Below, in pieces: positions 10,196 through 21,645 of a stretch of 64,000 nucleotides of DNA. Both the position numbers and the translations under genes were made by a program. The notes below the pieces were generated by a model that did not search any database, was not told the origin of the DNA, and worked only from the letters and a program-made list of their open reading frames with translations. Numbering within the stretch: position 1 is the first letter of the stretch; the number at the start of each line of letters is the position of its first letter. The DNA is from Phialocephala subalpina. Lineage: Eukaryota; Ascomycota; Leotiomycetes; Helotiales; Mollisiaceae. Where the stretch lies: NCBI GenBank assembly GCA_900073065.1, contig FJOG01000014.1, positions 980,803-1,044,802 of the forward strand, in the 5' to 3' direction.

Positions 10196-12121
10196 ATGCG
10201 CGCCTTCAATCTCCTGATCAGCGTCCTTGCGCTTGCAAGCTTCACTGCCGCATTCTTCCCCTGGTACCCAGACTACTACTGTGCGAAGACACTCGACTGC
10301 AAGGAGACGAAGGATGCTGATGAAGGCCACATCGTGGGACGCGGAGACGAGATGACTGTCAAGATCGTCCAGAGACTCCCAGAGGTATGACAAGAGCTCT
10401 ATACTTGAGCTCATGAGGCTAATTAAGGAACTTCACAGAATGATGAAGACCTCGAAATTCGTACCCGCCACCTAGGAGAACAACTGAAGCGCAAGTACCA
10501 ACGTGGTAGTCCAGTTCAGGAGGAAAATGTTGAAGGACGTTTCGAAAAGAGAACCAACACCTATTCGATTATGGCAGCAGCTACACCAACTCAAGCAAGC
10601 AGTGCAGGCATCAGCCAGGATGGTACCGACTTCTCATATTTTGCGCAAGTACAATTGGGATCAGCCAACCAACCAATGTACATGCTACTCGACACCGGCG
10701 CAGATTCGAGTTGGGTTATGGGTGCAGCCTGCAGTTCCGGTCCTTGCACAGTCCACAACACATACGATCCCACCACTTCAACTACATTCAAGCCAGATAG
10801 CGCCAGCTTCGGCGTCCGTGAGTCGACCTTTCTTGAGCGTAGTATTCCCCTTTCCGAGTAGTTCGAGAGTTGCTCACTTGACTGCCGCAATTCTTGCAGG
10901 TAGCAAGAATTGCGTCCTACTCATGAGCAATGCTAAAAGACAATTGCTAACACTCTTCTAGAGTATGGATCCGGCTCTGTAAGTGGAATTTCTGGAACAG
11001 ATACTCTCACCCTGGCTGGACTCAAACTTCCCGTCACTCTCGGTATTGCGAACAAGACCTCCAATGACTTCAACTCCTTCCCCATGGATGGCATTCTCGG
11101 CTTGTCTTCCACCTCAAACTTTATCGGGAACCTCGTGGCCTCCAAGGCACTGAAGTCGAACGTCTTTGGAATGAGCCTGAATAGAGCATCCGACGGACCA
11201 AACAATGGAGAGATCAACTTCGGAACTCCAGATACCTCGAGATTCAGTGGAGACCTTTCATATACATCTATTGATTCTGCTGCTGGTGGATTCTGGGCTA
11301 TCCCCATGGCCAATGTAGGATTGGGAACAACCCAGACAGGCATTACGACTAAGCTTGCCTATATCGATTCTGGAACCTCCTTCATCTTCTGTCATCCGGA
11401 CGATGCGAAGACGTTCCATGATCTTATTCCAGGAGCCACGACTAGCGACGGCAGCACCTATCACGTCCCTTGCACCACCACCGCCAGCGTCACGTTTCAA
11501 TTCGGATCGACTACCTTCTCCGCTTCCTCGAAGGATTGGGTTTCTCAACCAAATGGTGGGGTGTGCACAAGCAACATATATGGCCATGACATTGTTTCCG
11601 GAAACTGGCTGCTTGGAGACACTTTCTTGAAGAATGTATATGCTGTTTTCGATGCGGACCAGAGCAGAGTTGGTAAGTAGGATCTGCAATGCATTGACGA
11701 ATAGATAATTGACTTGTTCATAGGCTTTGCGCCAAAGCTGGCAGTCACTACTGCAAGTACCACCGCGGCGGTCACAACTCCTACTGGTATGCCAAGCTCT
11801 GTCGCTGGATCTGTCACTGGATCTATTACCCCCACAGGATCTAACGGGCCTTCTTCAGGAACTGCTACGGCTGCCACCGGAGCTACTTTCACTGCTTCCA
11901 CCTTGACTGCATTAACGGCGACCTCTGGTAGCACAACTCCAACTTCGAGCGCAGCTTCACCAGGCCTTAATGGCCATGAGACCTCGAACTCAAACTCCGG
12001 ATCTGCCGCAGCTCAGACGGCCGCGCAAGCTTCGCCCACTTCGACGAAGAGTGTTGGACTGAGACTACGATCGGGCCTTTCCATGACCTGCTTCGGTCTG
12101 ATCATCGCTTTGATCACTTGA
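10196..12121 (+). CDS. Secreted pepsin-family aspartic protease with Ser/Thr stalk and probable GPI anchor
   Basis: Four exons (10196..10384, 10439..10817, 10962..11672, 11724..12121) give 558 residues. Residues 1-19 are a signal peptide (MRAFNLLISVLALASF). A propeptide follows, ending near residue 111 in a Lys-Arg pair (FEKR) suited to Kex2 cleavage. The family A1 catalytic aspartates are visible: DTGADSSW (Asp148) and DSGTSF (Asp325); the flap motif YGSGSVSG lies near 191-198. From about residue 430 comes a long Ser/Thr/Ala stalk, then a hydrophobic C-terminus (SMTCFGLIIALIT) without a basic tail, typical of GPI attachment. This places it with yapsin-like cell-surface proteases that process or shed wall proteins. 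All three introns restore frame precisely. Confidence 0.93.
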
Positions 12122-12819
12122 AACCCCCAACAAATTACGGAAAGTCAAATGGACGTATTCAGCCAACCGCGATCTCTTCGCAACAGTCGCATTTACGACC
12201 TCTCGAACTCTTCCATTGCGCACCTGGTGCTCTCAAACAAACTTTCCTTTTCGAACCTTGTAAGATACCCCAAAATGTAAGATAATAGAAAAAGCATACG
12301 ATGGCGTTGGGTTGTACTTAGCGATTGCATAGCATGGCATGGGCGCTGAGAAAGGGCCAAACTTATGGTCGTAATTCGACAAAAAGGCATTGAGCCAAAG
12401 CTCTACATAAAGGTCACGTACAAAGATAATCGACCAACACATTGCGCAACATATGAGAGTCGTGTTCCTGGTACATAAACATAATCGTGATTTGAAGACT
12501 TCACACTATTCTCTCTTTCTCTCCTCCATGACTAGTTTCTCAGTACATATATATAATAACATTCGGAAAAGTTGAGACTTCAGTAAGTCGCGCAATTATT
12601 CCACATTTATTATACCAAGACCAGGTTCCCCACGGTTCAAATTGAGGCTGTCTCCAAAGGCCATCTTGGTGGACCCTGAATATCCATGTCCAGAAATAGC
12701 ATGATCTGCCTTGTGTCTAAGCGAGTGCATGGATCTTCTCTTCCGAAGTCTTGACCACGTCTAAGCTTTCACCTCACCACCATTCCATTCCTCACCACAA
12801 TGCTTCCGCGATAACTTCA
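12122..12819. other. Intergenic between protease and transporter
   Basis: Protease 3' UTR followed by the transporter promoter. A short upstream ATG frame (ATG at 12800, stop after four codons, out of frame) lies just before the transporter start and could dampen translation. The in-frame leader from 12751 begins with TTG, not ATG. Confidence 0.4.
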
Positions 12820-14528
12820 ATGGCCAAGGGCAGAACAACCAACGCCCACAAGGATGGCGACGCCCCTACCAATTCCACCAACGAAGAAGACCGCGGTCTG
12901 CTCTCCCGATCCTCCCTCTCAGACGAAGAAGAAGACCTCGTAATCCACCCCGGTCCTGCGAACTCAAGCTCTCCCCCCGAACCACGAACCCCACGCACAC
13001 CCAACAGAGTGCGATTCGACCTCCCCGAAGCCCTCGAAATCGAAGATGAAGCTCCTCCCCCCTACATCGATTCTCCGACCTCTGGCAGACGTGATACAAG
13101 ACAGCATACTTTGCCCCTCCTCACTGGCATCGAAGCCCCTTCCGTCACAGTCGCGAATAGTCCCTGGGGGGATGAGGATGTACATGAATGGGCGGAACGA
13201 GAGAGGGAAAGGCCTAAGAGCGGGTTGAGGAGTGCGTTTATGAATATGGCGAATTCGATTATTGGGGCGGGGATTATTGGGCAGCCGTATGCTTTTAAGC
13301 AGGCGGGGTTGCTCACTGGCATAATACTGTTACTGGTTCTTACTGTTACGGTGGATTGGACGATCCGTCTTATTGTTATAAACAGTAAATTGAGTGGGAG
13401 GGATAGCTTTCAGGGCACAGTCGAGCATTGCTTTGGGAGGACGGGGCTTATTGCTATAAGTGTTGCACAATGGGCGTTTGCATTTGGGGGCATGGTGGCG
13501 TTTGGGATCATTGTTGGGGATACGATCCCACATGTTGCGTCTGCAATCTGGCCGGGGCTGGAGGATATACCGGTGTTGTGGCTTTTAACGAATAGAAGGG
13601 CTGTCATAGTAATTTTCATTTTGGGAGTTAGCTATCCGTTGAGCTTGTATAGAGATATTGCTAAGGTAAGACTTCTTAATACTGGTCTGGCGGAGTTCTG
13701 TGCTGACTGTAGTAGCTAGCCAAAGCAAGTACGCTGGCATTGATCAGTATGATGATCATTCTCCTCACTGTCGTAACGCAAGGATTCTTCGTTGCCAGCG
13801 AAGATCGAGGAACTTTCAGCACACCTCTCTTGACAATAAACAGTGGCGTCTTCCAAGCAATTGGCGTCATTTCCTTCGGTATGCTCTTTCCACATACGCC
13901 CCAAGCCATGTACTGACACCCTCCAGCCTTTGTCTGCCACCACAACTCACTCCTCATCTACGGCTCCCTCCAAACCCCCACCATCGATCGCTTCTCCCGA
14001 GTAACCCACTGGAGCACCGGAATCTCCATGCTAGCCTGCCTCCTCATGGCCCTCGCCGGCTTCCTAACCTTCGGCTCCCTCACCCAAGGCAACGTCCTCA
14101 ACAACTTCCCCACCGACAACACAATGGTAAACATCGCCCGTCTCTGTTTCGGCCTCAACATGCTCACCACCCTCCCCCTCGAAGCCTTCGTCTGTCGCGA
14201 AGTAATGTTCAACTACTGGTTCCCCGGCGAACCTTTCAACATGAACCTTCATCTCATATTCTCTACTTCTCTAGTTGTGAGTGCAATGACACTTAGTCTT
14301 GTAACCTGCGATCTAGGAGCAGTGTTTGAGTTGATTGGTGCGACGAGTGCGTGTGCGTTGGCTTATATTTTGCCGCCGCTTTGTTATTTGAAACTTAGTA
14401 CCAGGAGTTGGAAGACGGTTCCGGCTATAGTTTGTGTGGTGTTTGGGGTGCTGGTTATGGGTATTAGTTTGGTGCAGGCGGTGGCGAAAATTATAAGTAA
14501 TGAGGGCACGGTAACTCAGTGCAGGTAG
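12820..14528 (+). CDS. Vacuolar amino-acid transporter, AVT2/SLC38-like
   Basis: Three exons (12820..13665, 13716..13878, 13927..14528) encode 536 residues. The first 130 are acidic, Pro/Ser-rich and cytosolic. A multi-pass body of about eleven segments then starts with the family hallmark NMANSIIGAGIIGQPYAFKQ, followed by SLYRDIAKLAKAS and later hydrophobic segments. This is the amino acid/auxin permease fold; fungal AVT2-like members sit in the vacuolar or endomembrane system and move neutral amino acids, but the substrate cannot be read from sequence. ATG 12820 was chosen because the longer frame starts with TTG. Introns of 50 and 48 nt have clear CTGAC branch sites. The later exon is noticeably C-rich in third positions in its first half and T/G-rich in its second. 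Confidence 0.9.
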
Positions 14529-14745
14529 GATTTGATTGTACGATGCATAGAATGTAGGATATGAGAGACGATCTTATTGCACTTAGCTAGTGTTCTTGTT
14601 TACTTGATGAATTTGCATTGCGATTGTATTTGTTCGGCATCTATGGCTCAGCGGCGAAAGTCAGGCATGAAAGCAAGCACTATCGTACACTTTCTACAAT
14701 ATCCGGCAAGGCCTGAGACACTGTATAGAAGCTCCCTAATTATCC

Positions 14746-15606
14746 TCAACTGGCCATGTCGATGTCATCGTCAGCGGGTTCAACCTTGATTTGAGGGACC
14801 TTGGTCAAAGCCACTGCGCCCTTCTTCGTCTTCTTGACCCATGGACCATCATTCTCCTTGCCACCACCGGACATTGACATACCAACATCTTCTTCCTCCT
14901 TGATGCGAGGTCGCACGCCACCCTTTCCATCGGGCCCCTGTTTCGAGCAGATCAGCCATTGCCCTAGAAGTTTTGAGGACTTGTTATTGTTTAAAGTCCT
15001 CGACAGTGCTCAGTACTTACGTTCAAGTGCATCCAAACATCATGCGGTCCACCCTCCCACTTCGCACCCATCTCACATCCATGCTTCCAGTTCGGGTGTC
15101 CCAGTCCGTCCCAACAATCAGCCTCCATATCGACATTAAACTCGGCGAAAGCGGCAAGACGAGCCTTGATAGGACAAGAGGCATCCCATGATTGGAAGTG
15201 GTAGAGAGTGGTGACAGAACGGGGGCATTTGCTGAAGCCGAAGCAACCGAGGGCGCCGTGCTTGCTGTTGGTAGCAGGGGTTTGGACGTAGCGTAAGACG
15301 GTGTCGGGGCATGGGTTGTCGTCGAGTTGCTTGTAGGTGTGGTCGATATCTGGGAGCTGGTTAGGACCCTGCTAGGCGCAAGAGTAGGGTCGTGGGACTG
15401 GACAATGAGGAATGCATTGGGGAAGTAGGTAGTCCGATCTAGTGTGAAGGGAAAGGTGCGAAGATCGGACTGGGTTGCAAAATGGGAAGGAAGGTGATGC
15501 GCAAGTGTTGCGCGCAAAGACGAATGGACTTACGCTTTTGACAGTTGTTGTGCCTGACCACCTTGCAGTTACAGGTGGTGAAGGTTTGGGTTGTGACAAC
15601 ACACAT
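14746..15606 (-). CDS. Cysteine-rich protein of unknown function, tandem paralogue A
   Basis: Three exons (15534..15606, 15021..15349, 14746..14937, read on the minus strand) give 197 residues. There is no signal peptide or membrane segment. The N-terminus has Cys at 2, 12, 14 and 22, then His25, followed by DDNPCP; further Cys pairs come in GCFGFSKCP and later CP and DCW. The tail is acidic and Lys-rich (KEEEDVGM..., PADDDIDMAS). The pattern of Cys and His suggests a small metal-binding domain, as inference. A second gene at 17175-17944 shares the same first 40-residue framework, the same 73-nt first exon and the same intron phase, so the two are paralogues. The first intron (184 nt) ends at a typical CTAAC...CAG. 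Function is unknown; a regulator or nucleic-acid binder is only a guess. Confidence 0.75.
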
Positions 15607-15753
15607 CTTGACTGCTGTCAACAACCTTGGTTGTTGTTAAGTTGATGTCGTTGGGAGGAGGAGGTTTGGATGCGAAGATTGGATTTTATAGAGGACGAGG
15701 CTTGTGATTCCGGTCGCAGAAGCGAGAGTTGACGACTGACAATATACTGTGAG
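15607..15753. promoter_or_regulatory. Upstream region of paralogue A
   Basis: This short stretch precedes the ATG at 15606 on the minus strand and would also precede any plus-strand gene in the adjacent open frame. A divergent promoter is possible but no specific site is recognised. Confidence 0.25.
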
Positions 15754-16091
15754 GAAGGTGCGGAACTGAGGGGACTTGCCGTTACCAGAGGGAAGCGAGC
15801 GAGCTAGCTCGAGGAGGTGAATGCAATCGAGTTGAGTTGGGTTTCGAGGACGAGTTCTGGAAAGTTCGTGGAGACGAGGATACTTTTGAAATCTGGCAAG
15901 TGCGCAAGAACGTACGGACAATTCAAAGACTCTACGAGGGTGAAGGTGAGAGCACAGATACTTTGATGGCAATCAAGCAGCAATTCACCAACATCCATCG
16001 GCTTGTCTGTATGGACAGGCGGGTTATGCAAGCTCCACGCGCCTTGAGCAAGTGCCAAAGGCAGTACGACAAGCTTGTCACCATTGAATGA
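15754..16091 (+). CDS. Possible exon of an unknown plus-strand gene
   Basis: The frame is open for about 112 codons to TGA at 16089-16091 and reads as an acidic, helical segment (for example FEIWQVRKNVRTIQRLYEG, then MAIKQQFTNIHRLVCMD). It has no usable in-frame ATG until late; the automatic start is a TTG. An upstream exon from ATG 15670 (MRRLDFIEDEAC) could join at an acceptor near 15753, but that junction creates a stop, so the model is incomplete. The antisense frame is less protein-like. It lies between the two Cys-rich paralogues and shows no similarity to them. Confidence 0.25.
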
Positions 16092-16940
16092 AGCTTGTCT
16101 ATCGAGGTCACTGCCGAGATACTAAGAAAAGAGCACAAACAAAAGGAGGGATGTTGCTGCACTTCCATTGAAGGCGTTGCACTCAGAACTTTCGAGCGCT
16201 GAGTACGAACCAAACACCTCGGTGGGCGTCCTGAGAAAGTATGTGCCAGACCATAATCAAGTTTGAGCCCTTACGTACGAGCGAACGAAGAGCGTGTTCC
16301 TCTCCAAGAATGTTCTACGAGAAGATAGAGAGCAATGCTATCAGGGAGATCCACTCTGAGAGCCGCTCTCAAGAGAGAATGGCATCATGAACGAGAGCCC
16401 CGGGTCGGGTGAATGAACAATGATGGGATGCATCGACTTTCGGTTTAAGCCGAGCTTATGTTCAAATTCCGGGAGAAGAAAACTGTAGAGATGCTCAAAG
16501 TTCACAGAGCGGACACCAAGCCTGGCTTTTCCCACATCCGGAGTCCTGTTGGGCTTTCCCTCCATGGAGCTCCTTGGCAACCTTCTTCATCGGGAAGTGA
16601 AAGCCACAGAGAGAAGGAACGGAGCGATGCTATCGAGGCAGTGGACCATTCATATATTTCCACTCTATAATGTGGAACACTTCAAGTGATGCATCTGCTA
16701 ATTGCCAATTGAGACTTGTAAATATTCAGACAAGCTCCATTGCGGAAGAAGGCAGTTCAAAGAGAGCATGAATTTCGAAGAATGAGACTGAATGACTGTA
16801 CTGAAGTCCATAAGTTCCAAACTTGGAATATAACTCTGCCAGCAATGCGTGCCAGCCATGTATACACAGAACAAATGAAGAATGAAGATATATAGAGAAG
16901 ATAGAAAAAGATCACCTCAGACATGTGAAGTCTTCTTCCT
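16092..16940. other. Gene-free spacer between the paralogues
   Basis: No frame with coding character. Short degenerate pieces recur around 16330-16360 and 16610-16640, hinting at old duplications. Nothing firmer can be said. Confidence 0.35.
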
Positions 16941-17175
16941 CAGAGAATTCTTGTCTTGATTTGCAGGGCCAAGTATGATAGGACGGCTTTCAAGGCGGCG
17001 ACGCTTGAAGAGAGTATGAACATGCCGGCAAAGAATCTAGATCCTATATGCTGCAGCTCAGAGAATTGATCTCTTGATTTGGAAGTCCAATCTAGCAGGA
17101 CGGAGTTCAAGGTAACGGTGCCTGAGAAGAGTATGGAAGTCTCAATGAAGAAATTAGACCCTTTCTGCTGCAGCT
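16941..17175. repeat. Imperfect 118-bp tandem direct repeat
   Basis: Unit 1 is 16941..17058 and unit 2 is 17059..17175. Both begin with cagagaatt and end with ctgcagct, and share blocks such as ctcttgatttg, aggacgg, gttcaagg and gagaagagtatg, with scattered differences. The boundary of unit 2 coincides with the stop codon of paralogue B, so on the minus strand each unit starts with the same TGAGCTGCAGCA. The repeat probably arose by duplicating the 3' end of that gene or its UTR. Confidence 0.8.
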
Positions 17176-17944
17176 CAACGGATGCTGTCCATCTCGTCAC
17201 CTGTCTGTAATACTCCATAGTAGTAGAACCCTTTAACACCCTTCATGTCCTCTTCGAGCTCTTCGGATGTCTTTTCATACTCGTCCTTGCTACAAAATGT
17301 TAGTATATCTGAAAGGAAATGAATGTTCAACTGAGCATGGATACATACACATATGATGAGGCGCTATCTTCCATATCCATATCCTCATTGCTCTGCATTC
17401 CCTTGCTGCTCTCACCCTTACTAAAGACAGCCAGTCAGTTTGGGTCAGGTGTAATATTATCATGACGTTACTCACTGCTTCTTGTATGGGTTCTCGACAG
17501 GAGCCTCTTCAATGCCCTTGCCCTTGTCGACACCCTTGTCCTTGTCCTCGGCTTCTGGTTCCCTTTCATGCGAAGCTTTATATTCGGGCCATGTTCGATC
17601 GGTCTTGACATACTCGAACTCCCAATGCTCGTTCCGGTCACCCTTCAGGCCATTCGTGTTCCTGATGCATGGTTGACCGTAGATCTTGCACTGACAGATA
17701 GAAACGACGGGATCATTCCTGTAATTTATTTCCTCGACACGGAAGTTGGGGCAGGGATTGTCGTCCTTCTGGAGCCGGGTATGCTGAATATCTATCGAAG
17801 TTGTGTTAGTAAACTCGAGCCGGACGGGGTCTGCGACGCGGGGGAGACAGTTGGACAAGGAGTAGACTTACGAGCCTGGCAGACACGGTGGTGTATTTCT
17901 ACTGCTCGGCAGTTCTCCCATCTATACCGGTAGTCTATGCACAT
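17175..17944 (-). CDS. Cysteine-rich protein of unknown function, tandem paralogue B
   Basis: Four exons on the minus strand (17872..17944, 17476..17791, 17349..17420, 17175..17289) give 191 residues. Cys at 2, 12 and 22, the CQ-x-H-I-x-H-T segment and DDNPCP align without a gap to paralogue A; then ICQC and QPC follow. The middle is charged (HWEFEYVKTDRTWPEYKAS), the last third is Lys/Glu-rich and ends in GVLQTGDEMDSIR. The first intron is phase 1 after a 73-nt exon, exactly as in paralogue A. No signal peptide is present, which argues against a classical secreted effector. The terminal exons are supported only by splice signals and frame closure (576 nt in total). Function is unknown. Confidence 0.7.
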
Positions 17945-18580
17945 CTTGGCGGTTCAAGATGGTGTCGACGTGAGGGTTGAAAGATGGAAGATGAGAAGAT
18001 CAAAGCGCTCGATCGAAACAAGAAGGTCGAGGTACGAAAATGCGGAAGCCACTAGCCACAAGCGAAGGACATCCTGAACGGTGGGTCTCATCTTTGAAGA
18101 GTGAATTAAAGAACATCATATGAAGTGGAAGCATGTGGGTTGGATTTGAAAAATGTCATAGTGATGTTATGGCTTGAAGGTTCCTGCCTTGTCAGTGTAT
18201 GAACCATATCAGACACTTTCCACTCACTTAGACAGCAACACCATAAAGCACCAAAAAAAATCCAGAGATATTGTGCTGTTTGTGCTTCAAAGAAAGATAA
18301 TTACTTACCACTGCAGACCAGCTGCCAGCAAGCTTACTTCTCTCTGCCCAATACACCACCTTTTGAAAGCCCCTAAGCTCTGTTAGTCATACTACATTTA
18401 CAGTCCTAAGCCTCACTCTGTGAATGTTAATTAGCATTCATATTTTTGGGGGCTAAGAACGGCGCAAAGGTAGAGGGGTCTTCTCTGAATGTTGTGACAA
18501 AGTTCTTATTTAAATCTATAAGATGTTCTGGCACGCGCGTGGGTGCAAACTGACTTAGTGAAGTCTGACTTTGCACACGA

Positions 18581-18767
18581 GTGGGATTGGAATCTGAGTA
18601 GGCCGAATTGGAACATTACATTACTCTGAATACGCGATTATGAATGTCCTATTTATCCTGGAACATTCACGCGTGGGGTTGGAACTCGAGTAGGCTGAGT
18701 CGGAACATCACTCTCTCATTACTCTGCATGTATAAATGTGAATGTCTCACCCATCCTGGGACATTCA
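18581..18767. repeat. Imperfect 90-bp tandem duplication
   Basis: Copy 1 is about 18581..18669 and copy 2 about 18673..18767. Shared landmarks in order are ggttgga or ggattgga, gagtaggc, ggaacat, attactctg, aatgtc and atcctgg followed by acattca. Most differences are transitions, plus a small insertion in copy 2. Confidence 0.75.
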
Positions 18768-19118
18768 GCTCTCCTCCATATGAAGGTTGCATCCTCACTC
18801 CCATGTGGACTAAGAACATGTGCATACACTCTTTTGAATCACCCAGAGATTCTGGGACACCGAAAGTTGGACAAATGGCCCTTGTGGGAGGTGGTGCATG
18901 GCATTTGGGAGATGAGTCTATTCATCTCATTTTCAATGTTGACCCCTTTTTCTGTCTCGCTTACGCCTCGCCAAAAAAAGAGCATTGCGGTGACACAGGG
19001 CAAAGACTCGACAAAAAGGCTTCTCCGGTAAAAGAAACAGGCAAAAAAAATTAATCAAACGCTTTAAAAAAAATATCAGCTGCAACCATTGGCATAGAAA
19101 AAACCAGCAAAACAAAAA

Positions 19119-19151
19119 CATAGAGACCTCGGTGTCGAGGTGGTCTCTATG
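19119..19151. repeat. Hairpin-forming inverted repeat
   Basis: The ends catagaga and tctctatg pair over 8 bp, and the inner cctcg and cgagg pair over 5 bp around a gtgt loop, with a small bulge between the two stems. It lies in decayed repeat DNA and may be a terminal or structural part of an old element. No RNA gene is implied. Confidence 0.7.
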
Positions 19152-19770
19152 AAAATCCCTCGATTATCGGACTGGGGTTTTTTTCCGGAATGGCGTGTGC
19201 TCTCGCTTTTGAGCTCGGGGCAGGCGATTTTCTCTTAATCCTACTCGAAACCGGCTCAGTGACCTGAACCATTAAGCCTGTGGCACGCTTCTGGCCGGTT
19301 GTTGATTAAGAATTTATTATTTAAATTTATAAGGTTCTTTCGTCGTAGCGTTGGGGACTAGCGGAATTGGGACCTCGCTCGAGGTTCATGCCTTGGTTTT
19401 CTATGGTCCCCAGTAAGAACGAGGGCTAGGAATGCTCTAGATGTTTCTGAGAGAGAGTTTTAACTTTTATCGGGAGCAACTGATTTAACATTTCCAGGAA
19501 GGGGTTTCTTCCGACGTGGTAGGCGGCTTCGAACTTGCAGTAGGGCAAAATGATCCCCTGAGTTTCTAGCACGCGAGCGATGATTACGAAAGCACGCAGC
19601 GTTGATGATCATAAACCGCGAGTAAATGCAGATGCGAGAAGCACGACACAAAGAAAGGGGTCAAATGCAACGTGGTATATTCACAAGTCTAGCGTCTATC
19701 TATGCAGGCTGAATCCAACTGAATCTTCTGTCCTTCCCCATATGTAATCTTACAATTCTATCAACGCATA

Positions 19771-21645
19771 TCAACCTACGACATCGTGCCAGCCTCTCTT
19801 GACCGCCAGCCAGAATTCGAATGCTTCGAGCTTGACCTCGACCCTGAAATATCCCCACCATGCTCCGAGTAAGCCAACTATGTTCCTCGGCCACAGCAGA
19901 CTGCCTCTTTTCTTCAAGTCCTCGACTTGCTCTTCGAACACAGTCCTCGAGCAGTATCTCGCCAGAATTAGAAACGTCCTCACGGGTCCTTGTCTTGTTT
20001 GAAGATTCTCGTCGAGACTCCTGGTCAGATCATTCGTCTTCAGGATCAGTAAAATGATCCTAGGTACCTGGCCAAGCAGTTGTACGAGTTGCTGTAGCAT
20101 ACCTTCTCCCAACGCTTGATTGATATTCTTCTTTTCTTCCATCGATCGGGCCATCGAAACGTCTTTCGTCAAGACAGAGTAATCTCTACCTGTGATAGCA
20201 GAGGCGAAGAGTGGGAACTGCTCATCGTTGATACCAGCTACTTCTTTCGCATATTTCCGCATGCGAGCTTCGTCTCCATCGATGACTGCCAGCCACATCT
20301 TGGCATACGACCTTCGAAGATCCAAGGGGATGTCCCGATACAGTCCATGATCGTATAGAATAACGTCAAAATTGCAGCCGCGTCTCTGCTCATTCTTCCG
20401 GATGGCTATGTTGCCTCCGTGAGGGTCACAATGTAGAGGAGCGTCTGTGCCGAAAATCATTTCGTTGAAGATTCGTGCCAGTGCTGCTGAGACTTCGTCT
20501 CTGTCGATACCATTCGCATCAAGGAATTCGAGGTCATCTGGTCTGTGACCCGAAACATTCTCCATGACCAAGATCCGTTTTTTCGCCCAGATCACGTCTG
20601 GAATTACTAGAGGCAGTTCTGGTATATGTGAAAAGTATTCCTTTGCTCGGAGAGCGTTCTGGCCTTCCAAAGCAAAGTCCAATTCTTGTGGTAGGGAGTA
20701 GTCCATCTCTTTAGAAAGCCATTCTAAGTCGTATTCTGGGAAGAACCGCTTCAATGTTGAAAATGTAAAGCTGGTCAAAGCCAGATCCAGACTCGCCCAC
20801 TCTTCTAGCGCTGGGTGTTGTACTTTCACTGCCACACGCTGTCCTGATTCCTTCACAGTTGCAAGATGAACTTGTGCCAGTGAAGCAGCACCTATTGGCT
20901 CCGGTTCAAATTCTATGAAGTAGTCTGATAACTCCTCTCCAGTATCCTGTTTGAACATGGCTTCTATCGATTCGATCGAAGAGACGGGACATCTGTCTTG
21001 CAGTGGTATGAAGGTCGATGTCCATTCGAGAGGTAGGAGGTAGTTCATAGCACTCTGGCTCTCTATCAGCATATTGCGTTCCTCAATAATGCACATCACT
21101 CACCAAATGCTGACCCAGCTTTATAAAAATCCCCCCATTCTTCTCGAGCACTTTCAATGTCCTTTCAGCACACCTCTTATGACAAGCCTTCAACGCCCTG
21201 TTCTGTTCTTCCTCATCCTCAATCTTCTCATTCTGATTCAACGTAACTCGATAACTGTCCACAATCAGCCCTCAGTCCCAACCCTTCCCTGTCAAGTTCC
21301 CAAAAAAAATACTCACTCATTAATGCTCACAGCCAAAGTGCTAACCACCCTCCCTGTCCTCTCAACCGTCTCATATGAATGTCTAATATCATCCGTAAAC
21401 GCCAACGTCGAAGCCCCGATTCCCGCCCCTGCAGCAGCCATCAATACCCTCCCCTTCCTCTTCGGTCGCGCTTGCCCTCGTCCATAGCTATAATTCCTGT
21501 TTGAGAACCCTCGAACTTGTCGAGTTGATCTGGAAGTCTGCGACTGAAGGAGACATCTGCTACAAGTCCAATCTCGAGTTCTAGTCGTGGGCCGAGGCCA
21601 TGCTTTCGCAGGGGCGAATGTCGCTGCGAGATTGAAACCTTTCAT
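19771..21645 (-). CDS. MCP2: Mitochondrial ABC1/ADCK-family atypical kinase (Mcp2/Cqd2-like)
   Basis: Three exons on the minus strand (21317..21645, 21104..21254, 19771..21054) give 587 residues. The first 60 are Arg/Ser-rich and form a mitochondrial presequence, followed by an Ala/Gly-rich membrane segment (VLMAAAGAGIGASTLAF). The UbiB-family motifs are clear: the KxGQ motif (FIKLGQHL), the Ala-rich loop (EPIGAASLAQVH), VAVKVQHP with the catalytic-type Lys, ILVMENVSG, HCDPHGGN and the DFG-like YDHG. Closest in pattern to yeast Mcp2/Cqd2, an inner-membrane protein of the intermembrane-space side linked to lipid and coenzyme Q distribution. ATG 21645 is used; the longer frame begins with TTG. 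The last intron is 49 nt with its acceptor at GCCAG. Confidence 0.93.

Larger units (their letters stand above)
17945..19770. other. Repeat-rich, gene-free stretch
   Basis: About 1.8 kb with no coding frame. It holds a duplicated 90-bp segment (18581-18767), a strong hairpin (19119-19151), A-rich runs, and two related blocks, near 18507 and 19315, around the word atttaaat followed by ataag and ttct. The differences between copies are mainly C/T and A/G. I read it as decayed transposable-element sequence, without being able to name the element. Confidence 0.4.

Noticed and set aside
15023..15517. A 164-codon Ser/Thr-rich minus-strand frame
   Set aside because: It is the wrong phase of exon 2 of cysteine-rich paralogue A and includes its first intron; the spliced reading aligns with paralogue B.
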